From contig CANNBP010000019.1 of NCBI GenBank assembly GCA_947502885.1, positions 1 through 64,000 on the forward strand: DNA of 64,000 nucleotides, written 5' to 3'. Each line of letters begins with the position of its first letter. Positions within the stretch are counted from its first letter, which is position 1. A program made the translations under genes and the position numbers. The notes beneath the pieces were generated by a model. The model was given only the letters and a program-made list of their open reading frames with translations, made no database searches and had not been told where the DNA came from. The stretch is from an uncultured Aquimarina sp. GTDB lineage: Bacteria > Bacteroidota > Bacteroidia > Flavobacteriales > Flavobacteriaceae. Shown piece by piece: positions 43,472-51,974 of this stretch.

Positions 43472-44110
43472 ATGCCAAAATTAATCCGCATGGTTTTACC
43501 AGAAGTTATAAAAAATTTTATCTCTCAAAAAATAGAATTAGAAAACCTTTGCTTACCACATTTTTATCCAGATCTCAATAGTATCCAAGATTTTCAAATT
43601 GGTTATAAAATTGATGGTATAAGTGGAAAAGATATAACAGGGAAAAACAATGGTGACTTTAATAAAAATTGGTATGTCATATGCTCTGCTTATGCTGCCG
43701 ATCCTTTTTTTATCGATATTACAGAAAACAAAAGTAATTTCCCTGTTTATTTTGATTGGCACGGAGGAAATTGGAAACCTATAGCAATTGCAGATAGCAT
43801 AACCGATTTTATAGAAAAGCTTAAATTTTTAAAGGATTTAGAATCTAATCCTAAAAACATCCTAAAAGAATTTAAAAATAAGTTTGATCTTAATAATGAG
43901 TTTTGGAGTGAGGTCTATGATGGTTACATTATAGAGAAAGAACTACCTTCTGATTATACACCTCTTACAGATACAGAAAAGCGTATTCAAGAAATACGCA
44001 TAAATCTAAGAACTTTAGAACGAGATAAACAAGAAGGAAAACTTACACTTAAACACTATTTACTTACCAAGCGACAGTTAGAAAAAGAAATATTAGATCT
44101 AACACAATAG
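43472..44110 (+). CDS. SMI1/KNR4 (SUKH)-like protein, 212 aa
   Basis: Residues about 20-130 carry a SUKH-type pattern: KNWYVICSAYAADPFFIDI followed by PVYFDWHGGNWKPIAIADS. The C-terminal 40 residues are a charged helix (TEKRIQEIRINLRTLERDK ... KRQLEKEIL) resembling a short coiled coil. SUKH proteins are known as immunity proteins against polymorphic toxins, but no toxin gene is adjacent here and many SUKH singletons have unknown roles. ATG 43472 lies 7 bp after a terminator; M7 (43490) is an alternative start. It is convergent with the pentapeptide-repeat gene. Confidence 0.65.
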   Translation: MPKLIRMVLPEVIKNFISQKIELENLCLPHFYPDLNSIQDFQIGYKIDGISGKDITGKNNGDFNKNWYVICSAYAADPFFIDITENKSNFPVYFDWHGGNWKPIAIADSITDFIEKLKFLKDLESNPKNILKEFKNKFDLNNEFWSEVYDGYIIEKELPSDYTPLTDTEKRIQEIRINLRTLERDKQEGKLTLKHYLLTKRQLEKEILDLTQ

Positions 44111-44178
44111 TCATAACGCTTAGACAAAAATTAAATATCTATACAAAGTAAAATTTGTTATAGAGCATAGCAAATTGC

Positions 44179-44748
44179 TCATTCTACTATCAAATCATAA
44201 TTTTTCAAGAGTCCATGAAGCCCTAACACGCTAAATTTTGCTTTTTTCAAACTATTCTCTTGAGGGTTAATACTAAAGTTCTTTGCAGTTCTAAAATCAA
44301 CTTTATCTCCTATTGTTCTTTCAAATATGGTATCTGTTAAATCTGATTGATCAAAAATAGACCCTGAAAGATTAGTTCCTGTAAAATCAGCTCCTTTTAA
44401 GCTACATCTCTTAAAACGGGTATTCTTTATTGTAAGATCATAAAAAGAGGCATAATCTAAATTACAGTGATCAAAAGTTACATCAAACAAAAAATCATTG
44501 CAAGAACCAAAATCCAAACCTAACAATTTACTTTGTATAAAAATGACATCTTGAAACGACGTTTCTTTAAGCATTACATTATCAAATTTACAGGTATCAA
44601 ATTTACACTCTAAGAATGTTACTACAGACATATCAGTAGCCGAAAAAGTGCAATTAATAAAAATACAATTATCGTATTCTCTGGATGTTAATTTCTTATT
44701 TGAGAAGTTCTTTTTCTCATATACCTGATCCATACAAACTGAACTCAT
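44179..44748 (-). CDS. Pentapeptide-repeat protein, 189 aa
   Basis: Consecutive A/C(D/N)LXX-type pentapeptides run from about residue 25 to 160 (CIFINCTFSATDMS, CKFDTCKFDNV, CSLKGADFTGTNLSGSIF), predicting a right-handed quadrilateral beta-helix. Length and interruption pattern resemble Qnr/MfpA-type gyrase-protecting proteins, though those are usually about 180-220 residues and sequence alone cannot show topoisomerase binding. No signal peptide, so cytoplasmic. It lies 12 bp downstream of the VOC gene and is probably cotranscribed with it. Confidence 0.85.
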   Translation of the reverse strand: MSSVCMDQVYEKKNFSNKKLTSREYDNCIFINCTFSATDMSVVTFLECKFDTCKFDNVMLKETSFQDVIFIQSKLLGLDFGSCNDFLFDVTFDHCNLDYASFYDLTIKNTRFKRCSLKGADFTGTNLSGSIFDQSDLTDTIFERTIGDKVDFRTAKNFSINPQENSLKKAKFSVLGLHGLLKNYDLIVE

Positions 44749-44760
44749 AATCGATTACCA

Positions 44761-45135
44761 TTATATTCGCCATGGCGGGTTTTTTCTATTATCACCAGCA
44801 AAGTATAAAACAATCAAATTTCCATCTGGATCTTTCAGCCTCGCTTCTCGCCAAAGCCATCTTTGATCCACTGGTAGCTGATCAAAAACAACACCTTCTG
44901 CAATCAAACGTTCAACTTCTTTATCTAGTTTTTCGGTTTCAAAATAAACATAAACACCCTCTCCTTTTGGTAATTCTTCAACCTGATGAATAGAAAAAGT
45001 AGCATTGCCTTTTTCACACTCAAAACGAGCATAATGAGGTAATGCTTCAACAATCAAACGTAATCCCAATCTTTTGTAAAATACAATTGATTGCTTAACA
45101 TCTATAGAAGGTACAGTAATTTGATTTAAGTTCAT
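44761..45135 (-). CDS. VOC-superfamily (glyoxalase/bleomycin resistance-like) protein, 124 aa
   Basis: A single vicinal-oxygen-chelate domain with two beta-alpha-beta-beta-beta units: TVPSIDVKQSIVFYKRLGLRL at the N-terminus and REARLKDPDGNLIVLYFAG at the C-terminus. The Glu of GVYVYFETE and a His in PHYARFE are candidate metal ligands. VOC proteins include dioxygenases, lyases and antibiotic-binding proteins; the substrate cannot be told from sequence. It is followed after 12 bp by the pentapeptide-repeat gene, a pair that could relate to drug or toxin tolerance (inference). Confidence 0.85.
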   Translation of the reverse strand: MNLNQITVPSIDVKQSIVFYKRLGLRLIVEALPHYARFECEKGNATFSIHQVEELPKGEGVYVYFETEKLDKEVERLIAEGVVFDQLPVDQRWLWREARLKDPDGNLIVLYFAGDNRKNPPWRI

Positions 45136-45200
45136 TACATATTCTTTAAATTACATAAGCATTATAATCATAAGCTATATCCATTTTCTCTTATGTTCTT

Positions 45201-46373
45201 CTATAACTTTCTTCTTTTCTTTTCTTGAGATAATAAGTTTAATTCTCTACTGGTTTGTCCAGCTACAGAGGTATTCTCTTCTGCCCTTCGAATTAAGTAA
45301 GGCATAACATCCCTTACAGGTCCAAAAGGCAAGTATTTTGCAACATTATAACCTAGTTCTGCTTGATTAAAACTAATGTGATCACTCATGCCAAATAACT
45401 GACCAAACCAAACTCTAAAGTCATTTTTTGCAATATTAAGCTCTTCCATTAACTGCATTGCCATAAAACTACTAGCTTCATTATGAGTACCAATAAAAAC
45501 TGAGATATCCTCAATATTTTTAAGAATATAGGTCATCGTGGTATTAAAATTCTGGTCGGTATGCTGCTTATCTCTACAAATAGGTGTTGGATACCCTTGC
45601 TCTTGAGCTCGATTGTTTTCCTTTTCCATATAAGCACCACGTACAATTTTTACACCAATTTTAAAATCATAAACCTTTGCTTCTTCATGTAATTGCTGTA
45701 AATATTCAAGTCTATCGTGCCTATATAACTGCAATGTATTATAAACGATTGCTTTTTCTTTATTGTATTTTCGCATCATTTTTGCCACTAATTCATCAGC
45801 AGCTCCTTGCATCCAACTTTCTTCTCCATCTATCAATACTGCTACATCACAATCATATGCTTTTTTACAAACTATATCAAAACGTTCTTCGATTCGTTTC
45901 CATTCTTTTTCTTCACCTTCAGAAAGAGGGGTTCCTTCTGTTTTCTTTTGCCAAACTAAAAATCTTCCTAAACCTGTTGGTTTAAATACACCAAAAGGCA
46001 TAGCATCTTTTTCATCTGCAAATTCAAGTAATTCTAGTGTTTTATTTAGTACAGCATCAAATTGAGCTTCTTCTTCTTTTCCTTCCACAGAATAATCTAG
46101 GACTGAACAAACCTTTTTGGTAAACATTTTATCTACTACCGGTAAACAATCCTCTTCACTTACTCCTCCACAAAAATGATCAAACACAGTTGCTCTTATC
46201 AAACCTTGCACAGGTAAATGTGCTTTTATTGCAAAATTTGTTACTGCAGTACCGATTCTTACCAAAGGTTCGTTAGAGATCATTTTAAACAAGAAATATG
46301 CTCTTTCTAGTTCTGAATCACTTTTTAAAGCAAATGCAGTTTCTGTATTATCAAACAAATTGTTTTGGTTCAT
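45201..46373 (-). CDS. Proline dehydrogenase, monofunctional, 390 aa
   Basis: The FAD-dependent proline dehydrogenase barrel is complete: GVKIVRGAYMEKENNRA, FIGTHNEASS, FRVWFGQLFGMSDHI, and the C-terminal PYLIRRAEENTSVAGQ with the two substrate-carboxylate arginines. The protein lacks the P5C dehydrogenase half of PutA, as is usual in Bacteroidota. It oxidises proline to pyrroline-5-carboxylate. It is divergent from aroB, separated by 163 bp that contain the palindrome CCCTTAAGGG at 46400-46409. Confidence 0.94.
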   Translation of the reverse strand: MNQNNLFDNTETAFALKSDSELERAYFLFKMISNEPLVRIGTAVTNFAIKAHLPVQGLIRATVFDHFCGGVSEEDCLPVVDKMFTKKVCSVLDYSVEGKEEEAQFDAVLNKTLELLEFADEKDAMPFGVFKPTGLGRFLVWQKKTEGTPLSEGEEKEWKRIEERFDIVCKKAYDCDVAVLIDGEESWMQGAADELVAKMMRKYNKEKAIVYNTLQLYRHDRLEYLQQLHEEAKVYDFKIGVKIVRGAYMEKENNRAQEQGYPTPICRDKQHTDQNFNTTMTYILKNIEDISVFIGTHNEASSFMAMQLMEELNIAKNDFRVWFGQLFGMSDHISFNQAELGYNVAKYLPFGPVRDVMPYLIRRAEENTSVAGQTSRELNLLSQEKKRRKL

Positions 46374-46399
46374 TAAACTAAGTATTAAGAATTGTTAAT

Positions 46400-46409
46400 C
46401 CCTTAAGGG
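46400..46409. promoter_or_regulatory. Perfect 10-bp palindrome in the proline dehydrogenase/aroB divergent region
   Basis: CCCTTAAGGG lies 27 bp upstream of the proline dehydrogenase ATG, in the middle of AT-rich DNA, with AA/TT symmetric outer bases. It could be an operator. A T run follows on the plus strand but no gene ends there, so termination is unlikely. Confidence 0.35.
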
Positions 46410-46536
46410 TTTTTAATAAAAATATGATTAGATATAGCGTATCCCACCTATATATTTTGAAATATCTGCAAATATAGAACTTACTAGTTTATTTTATTAC
46501 AAATTCTACTTAATTTCGCTGCCTGATAATTAACCT

Positions 46537-47613
46537 ATGATTATGAAGCCTATTGTTTCTAAAGACTCTGTTGTATATTTTGGTGAAGATTGTTATACCA
46601 TGCTAAATACTTATCTTGAAAAAGCGAATCATTCTAAGATATGTATCCTAGTAGATAATAATACACATGAACACTGTTTATCACTCTTAATGAGTAAAAT
46701 TGAAAAAGAATATGATATTGAAATCATTGAAATAGAAAGTGGTGAAATACATAAAAATATAGAGACGTGTAGTGGCATCTGGAATGCCCTTTCTGAACTT
46801 GGTATGGACAGAAAAGGTCTAATGATAAATCTTGGTGGTGGTGTTATCACTGATCTTGGTGGTTTTATTGCTTGTACATATAAAAGAGGAATAAGTTATA
46901 TCAACATTCCTACATCACTATTGGCTATGGTAGATGCTTCTGTAGGGGGAAAAACTGGGGTTGATTTAGGTAACCTAAAAAATATGGTAGGTGTCATTAG
47001 CGAATCAGAAATGGTATTGGTAGATACAGAGTACCTCAACACGTTACCAACAAATCAAATGTGTAGCGGATTTGCCGAAATGCTTAAACATGGTCTTATT
47101 CAAGATAAAGCATATTGGGATAGAATTAGTGATCTTTCTCAACTTAGTACAGATGATTTAGGTCAAATGATTTATGACTCTGTAGTCATTAAAAATAAAA
47201 TTGTATTTGAAGATCCTACAGAACAAAATATACGTAAATATTTGAACTTTGGACATACTTTGGGACATGCTATAGAATCATTTTACCTCACCCATCCAGA
47301 AAAACCAACACTTTTACATGGTGAAGCAATCGCAATAGGAATGATCATGGAAGCTTATATTTCTGTTGAATTACTAGCATTAACTCAAAATGAACTACAA
47401 CATTTAACTGAGGTTATATTGGCTACATTCCCTAAAATTACTATTGATCCTAATGACTATAAGTCTATTATGGATCTTCTTATTCATGATAAAAAGAACG
47501 AAAGCGGTAACATCTATTTTGTATTACTAAATACCATTGGTGATGCAAAATATAACTGTATTGCTTCTGATGACTTAATCATCAAATCTTTTGAATACTA
47601 TCAATCTGTTTAA
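46537..47613 (+). CDS. aroB: 3-dehydroquinate synthase
   Basis: 358 residues, usual length. NAD-binding GGGVITDLGGFIACTYKRG near residue 104 and GGKTGVDLGNLKNMVG near 145; metal ligands in AEMLKHGLI, FGHTLGHAIES and HGEAIAIGM. It converts DAHP to 3-dehydroquinate, the second step of the shikimate pathway. ATG 46537 (MIMKP) is used; M3 at 46543 is possible. It is divergent from proline dehydrogenase and ends at a bidirectional terminator. Confidence 0.95.
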   Translation: MIMKPIVSKDSVVYFGEDCYTMLNTYLEKANHSKICILVDNNTHEHCLSLLMSKIEKEYDIEIIEIESGEIHKNIETCSGIWNALSELGMDRKGLMINLGGGVITDLGGFIACTYKRGISYINIPTSLLAMVDASVGGKTGVDLGNLKNMVGVISESEMVLVDTEYLNTLPTNQMCSGFAEMLKHGLIQDKAYWDRISDLSQLSTDDLGQMIYDSVVIKNKIVFEDPTEQNIRKYLNFGHTLGHAIESFYLTHPEKPTLLHGEAIAIGMIMEAYISVELLALTQNELQHLTEVILATFPKITIDPNDYKSIMDLLIHDKKNESGNIYFVLLNTIGDAKYNCIASDDLIIKSFEYYQSV

Positions 47614-47650
47614 AAGTATACACCAAAATAATTACAAAGTACAACAACGT

Positions 47651-47678
47651 AAAAAGCCACTTAAACTAGTGGCTTTTT
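47651..47678 (+). terminator. Bidirectional terminator between converging aroB and VIT/VWA genes
   Basis: An 11-bp stem AAAAAGCCACT / AGTGGCTTTTT with a 6-nt loop and T runs on both strands, 37 nt after aroB and 31 nt after the minus-strand gene ending at 47709. Confidence 0.9.
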
Positions 47679-47708
47679 TTATGTTACTAACTCTATTTTT
47701 TTCTTTTA

Positions 47709-50700
47709 TTAAAATGTAATTGTATCTGCCAATATATTTTCTCCCTTCTCAGTGAGAATTAACACTTTTTCTGAGCGTTCTTCTTTCTCAGTCCCGAAGT
47801 ACTTATAAACTTCTAAAGAAAGCCCAACTGGACCATGTATAGTTTGTTGTCTATCTGCATAAAAATCAATCATTATGTTATAAGTACCTTTCTCTGCATT
47901 CTTTACCAAAATTTCTTCTGGGCCAAATCCATCTGTTACATCTGTGTTATATCGAATATTTTTAGATTCAGAATTATTATAACAAAAATCTTTTCCCGAT
48001 GGAGTTACCAAATGCAAATCGATATCGGTATCATTTGAAGTCCAAGTTAATACAACTCGTATATCTGAAGAAATAGAATAAACATCTTTCTTTTTTTCAT
48101 TTACAGTTAGCTTTTTGCTTACTTTTCTTAAAGTATTTACATAATCATTATACAATGTGTTCAATTCTTCTGTGCGATCATAAGGTTCTGCATTACGTTC
48201 GATCCATGCTCCTTTTAATGCTCTCTCACAGACCTCAAAACCTTTATCCAGTTGATTGTTTAGAACATAAGTATTGGCCAAATCCCTATAAGCTATTGGT
48301 TCGTCTGGTCTAACTTCTAATATTCTTTTAAAAAGAGGAATTGCCTCTTTAAAATAACCAATAGATCTAAGTAAATACGCCAAAGTCCTTATATTTTCAT
48401 GGTTATCTAACTGTATTTCTGCTATATTTGACCAAATTTTGGCTGCAAATTCGGGACTATCTCTAAATATATCTCCAGCACTCATGTAAAAACCCGGCGA
48501 TTTATTTTCTTTTTCTACTAGCTGCAAATATTTTTGATATCGTTTATGAGGTGAATAATTGGTAATATCTAACAACTCTTTTGGTACACTCCCCAACCAT
48601 AACTTCTTAGACAATTCATGAGAAACATATGCATTGATACTAATTGGAATACCAATTTCGTTCTTTTCGACATACTCATTAGTGTACAAAAATATAATAC
48701 CATCTTTACCCACCGAATCAGAAATTTTGATAGATTTTTCTGGAGAAATTAATTCTAAAGAAAAAACATTTTCCCAATCCACATATTGTATTTCTTCATC
48801 TGGTTTTTTCCAATCTAAATTATTAATTTCATTTGATTTTCGATCTACAAAAATCAATGGATTACTCCCTAATACGATATAATTTTCTTTCTTTTTAATA
48901 TATATACTATCTAAATATTTATAAATCTGATATTCATCGATATTTGGCGAATTTGTAATAAAATCATCAGAAGAAGTATAAATAGAACCCGTCTCTTGAA
49001 CTGTAACAACCACTTCTTCTAATAGATCAACATTATTAGAAAATGTAACAAATTCATAACCTTCATCTATCTTTATCTCTTTAGATTCGAACCCTATAAA
49101 AGAAAATACCAGTGTAGCATCTTTGGGAACTACAACACTAAAACTACCATCAAAATCAGTTAATATACCATTACTTGTTCCTTTTATAACAACATTTACA
49201 GCTGGTAATCCTCCATTCTCATCTTGTACTTTTCCTGTTACCAAGAACCCGTCTTTTGTTTTCACAGCTTTAAACTCTATCATCCCAGGTTTATTATTCT
49301 CATCTTCTATCTCTATAACAGGTAAAGATTTTGGTATAGATAATGCTCTAATAGAATCCAAGTGTTCTTTTAGGTCAGTATATTCAGTTTCTAATTTCTT
49401 TTGTTTTTTGTAGTTGTTTTCATAAAATTCTTCAAAATCTTTTTCTATATTTTCCTTTTCATTCGGAAACATCCAAGTTAAAAAATCCTCTAATTCTTCT
49501 TTCTGGTTTTCAAATACTTCAAGATTATCTATCTGTCTTCTTAATTGAGCAATCTTGAAATTTTCAAAATATAACTTTTTCCACGCTTCATTTGGTGGCA
49601 CTATTTCATTTTTAATATAATCAAATAACGACTCTAGTACGATTAACGATGTATAATCTGTAATAAAGTGATGAGTAAGACCCAACTCAATTATTTCATC
49701 CTTATTTTTTTCGGGATAAATACTAAGTTCCTTTATTTTTTCAAGAGCAAACAATTTCTTAAGGTTTACATGAGAATCATCTAACATGATTACCTCCAAG
49801 GGATGTGTGATTATAGTAGGGCTTGAAAAATTCAAAGAAACGTGCTTTACAGCTTCTCCTTTTCCTACTATTTTTATCCGTGGTTTACTTATTCTTGAAC
49901 CAGAACTTGGGTAATACTCATGAATTTGATGTTCTACAACTCTCTCAAAAACAGAATGATTATGAAGTATTGTTTCATCCTGATTTATTGACAACGCTGC
50001 ATTCAAATCTATAAAAACCCCAGAATTTTCTTTTGCAATATATCTTAGTTTATTAGGATTCAAAGATTTCTGAGCAGATATTGTATAAACAGGAGCTTTG
50101 GTTTTCATGAAAGAAGTATCTCCAAAGTTTCCTAAACCATCACTAAATAATAAATTTATATCTGTTTGTGGTAATTCATTTATACAACCAAATTGAGTAG
50201 CTCCATCGTATTTAATTTGGTTTAAATAATTTTCGAGTTTATTGGTTTGTCCTTTTCGTATTTTAATTTCTCTAATATCTGTTATAGAAGTATTAAAGGC
50301 TATAACTTGAACATTGGCCTTTTCTATCTTTTTAAAAAACTCTCTTAAAAATTCAATTTCTTTTGTAATCAATCCCTTTCTAGATCTAGAACAATCCCAG
50401 AGTATGTTTACTTTTTCTGGCATCTCCTTTTTTTCTTCAAAAACTGGCACCAGGCTACTATTATAATAATAGTAATTGTCTTCATGTTTTTGATAAAATA
50501 CAAAAGATTTTTTCTTAGGTATTACTTTAATTTCAACATTAGTAGCCGTTGACGAAGACAATACAACTTTTTCTTTATCTTTTTTCAGGGTGAATGCTGA
50601 GTAATTCTCTAGCTTCAAATCTTCAGAAAAACCAATAAAATGAATCTCGCTAGTTTTCTTTTCAACCTTCTCTTTAAAGTCCAACGTTAAATTAAAAACA

Positions 50701-51173
50701 AATCCGTCATTTTCTTTCCAAACAAACTTATTTAAAATTTCTATCTGGATAATTCTACTTCCTTGAGAAGGAACAGGATATATTCTTGTTTTAAAGTTAT
50801 TCCCTTCGGTTTTCTCTATCAATGCTGGATCAACATTTCTACTAACTATATCCTCATAGGCCACTCTTCCTTTTACTTTATCAACCGCAACAGCTTTTCT
50901 TAACTTTCCATTTATATCTAAAGAAAAACCTAATATTTCTTGATTATCTAATAACGGAAACTCTAATTCTGCGGCCAAAGGCATCGCCAAAGTATTAAAC
51001 ACTTCGATGGTATAAGAGGTAATTCCTAAATCACCTATAATTGATGTTTTGGTGCTAATATTTTTAATTACCAAACCATCATGATCAGTCTTGAATAGAG
51101 ATATTTGACCATAGGTCACTATTGACCCAACAAAAAATATGAGAATAGATAGTACCTTATTGAATTTATGCAT
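47709..51173 (-). CDS. Exported VIT-VWA-CarboxypepD_reg-TPR-DUF2135 protein, 1154 aa
   Basis: Signal peptide (KVLSILIFFVGSIVTYG) and these domains in order: VIT (about 30-150, DLGITSYTIEVFNTLAMPL), von Willebrand A with MIDAS DCSRS near residue 260, a charged linker, a carboxypeptidase-regulatory beta-sandwich (about 655-735, VTGKVQDENGG ... VFSFIGFESKEI), a TonB-plug-like stretch, TPR repeats (about 915-985, IAYRDLANTYVLNNQ) and a C-terminal DUF2135/YfaP-like domain (about 1035-1154, DTDIDLHLVTPSGK). No outer-membrane barrel follows. VIT-VWA pairs are found in surface or secreted matrix-binding proteins. Role in envelope assembly or extracellular interaction is inference. Confidence 0.85.
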   Translation of the reverse strand: MHKFNKVLSILIFFVGSIVTYGQISLFKTDHDGLVIKNISTKTSIIGDLGITSYTIEVFNTLAMPLAAELEFPLLDNQEILGFSLDINGKLRKAVAVDKVKGRVAYEDIVSRNVDPALIEKTEGNNFKTRIYPVPSQGSRIIQIEILNKFVWKENDGFVFNLTLDFKEKVEKKTSEIHFIGFSEDLKLENYSAFTLKKDKEKVVLSSSTATNVEIKVIPKKKSFVFYQKHEDNYYYYNSSLVPVFEEKKEMPEKVNILWDCSRSRKGLITKEIEFLREFFKKIEKANVQVIAFNTSITDIREIKIRKGQTNKLENYLNQIKYDGATQFGCINELPQTDINLLFSDGLGNFGDTSFMKTKAPVYTISAQKSLNPNKLRYIAKENSGVFIDLNAALSINQDETILHNHSVFERVVEHQIHEYYPSSGSRISKPRIKIVGKGEAVKHVSLNFSSPTIITHPLEVIMLDDSHVNLKKLFALEKIKELSIYPEKNKDEIIELGLTHHFITDYTSLIVLESLFDYIKNEIVPPNEAWKKLYFENFKIAQLRRQIDNLEVFENQKEELEDFLTWMFPNEKENIEKDFEEFYENNYKKQKKLETEYTDLKEHLDSIRALSIPKSLPVIEIEDENNKPGMIEFKAVKTKDGFLVTGKVQDENGGLPAVNVVIKGTSNGILTDFDGSFSVVVPKDATLVFSFIGFESKEIKIDEGYEFVTFSNNVDLLEEVVVTVQETGSIYTSSDDFITNSPNIDEYQIYKYLDSIYIKKKENYIVLGSNPLIFVDRKSNEINNLDWKKPDEEIQYVDWENVFSLELISPEKSIKISDSVGKDGIIFLYTNEYVEKNEIGIPISINAYVSHELSKKLWLGSVPKELLDITNYSPHKRYQKYLQLVEKENKSPGFYMSAGDIFRDSPEFAAKIWSNIAEIQLDNHENIRTLAYLLRSIGYFKEAIPLFKRILEVRPDEPIAYRDLANTYVLNNQLDKGFEVCERALKGAWIERNAEPYDRTEELNTLYNDYVNTLRKVSKKLTVNEKKKDVYSISSDIRVVLTWTSNDTDIDLHLVTPSGKDFCYNNSESKNIRYNTDVTDGFGPEEILVKNAEKGTYNIMIDFYADRQQTIHGPVGLSLEVYKYFGTEKEERSEKVLILTEKGENILADTITF

Positions 51174-51309
51174 ATTAATTTTCTTTATAAATCGTTTTGA
51201 ACTGCGAACTTTTCATAAAGAACTGAAATAAGAAACACAAAAAAATACGAAAATTAGTCTATAAGCCATTTGATCTAGTAAAAGCACATTTTAGGCTAGT
51301 TTAAAGAAC

Positions 51310-51834
51310 TTATCCTTTACTTCTACTCCCAACAAATTGTTGTGACTTATTTTTGAACAATACATTAAAAGTTGTTAAACTACCATAAATACGAGTTATA
51401 TATTGTTGCAAATCTATTTTTTCTTGCTCATCAAGGTTAGAACTATTTAATTTTTGTTCCATAACTCTAATACGGTCACGTACCATTACTATTTTATGAA
51501 AAAAAGTATCGATTGGTATTTCTTTATCGGTTAAATTAGAATCTCCAGGCTGCATGACTAGCGTACCTCCTTTCCATTTATCAGCTATAGGCACTATTTC
51601 AGAAATATCACTATAGCGTTTCAACAAATCTCTTAATGTTTTCTCTACTTCATAAAAGCTCACTGTATCTACCTCATCTTCTACTCCTTCAATAATTTCG
51701 AAGTCTTCATTTACTTCTATAGTTTCTAATCCGCTATCTATAAAAGTAACCCAATACATTTTTGAAGTTACATTTGTTATTACTCCAGCCCCATGTACTG
51801 GATGCTTAATTCTTGAACCTATACCTAAGATCAT
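51310..51834 (-). CDS. Conserved flavobacterial protein of unknown function with KOW/Tudor-like N-terminus, 174 aa
   Basis: Residues 1-45 (GIGSRIKHPVHGAGVITNV, YWVTFIDSGLETIEV) resemble a small SH3/CarD-like barrel of the kind that binds RNA polymerase or nucleic acid. Residues 55-174 are helical with IPIDTFFHKIVMVRDRIRVME and LQQYITRIYGSLTTFNVLF. I recall strongly conserved homologues across Flavobacteriaceae, all uncharacterised. No signal peptide, so cytoplasmic. It lies alone between the histidine kinase and VIT/VWA genes, with 130-140 bp on each side. Confidence 0.75.
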   Translation of the reverse strand: MILGIGSRIKHPVHGAGVITNVTSKMYWVTFIDSGLETIEVNEDFEIIEGVEDEVDTVSFYEVEKTLRDLLKRYSDISEIVPIADKWKGGTLVMQPGDSNLTDKEIPIDTFFHKIVMVRDRIRVMEQKLNSSNLDEQEKIDLQQYITRIYGSLTTFNVLFKNKSQQFVGSRSKG

Positions 51835-51974
51835 ATGTATTATTTTTAAATCTAAAATACTAACAATACAGTAATCATAACAATATTTATTATACTATTT
51901 TATTAGTACAGCAATGGTATTTAAGCAAAGTAATGATACATTAAAACTCTTACAATGTATTACCTTATTGATTG

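Noticed and set aside
44150..44185. Short hairpin GAGCA ... TGCTC between the SUKH-like and pentapeptide genes
   Set aside because: Only 5 bp of stem and no T run; too weak to call a terminator.
46400..46420. CCCTTAAGGG followed by TTTTT considered as a terminator
   Set aside because: No plus-strand gene ends upstream; the site lies between two divergent gene starts, and the stem would have no loop.
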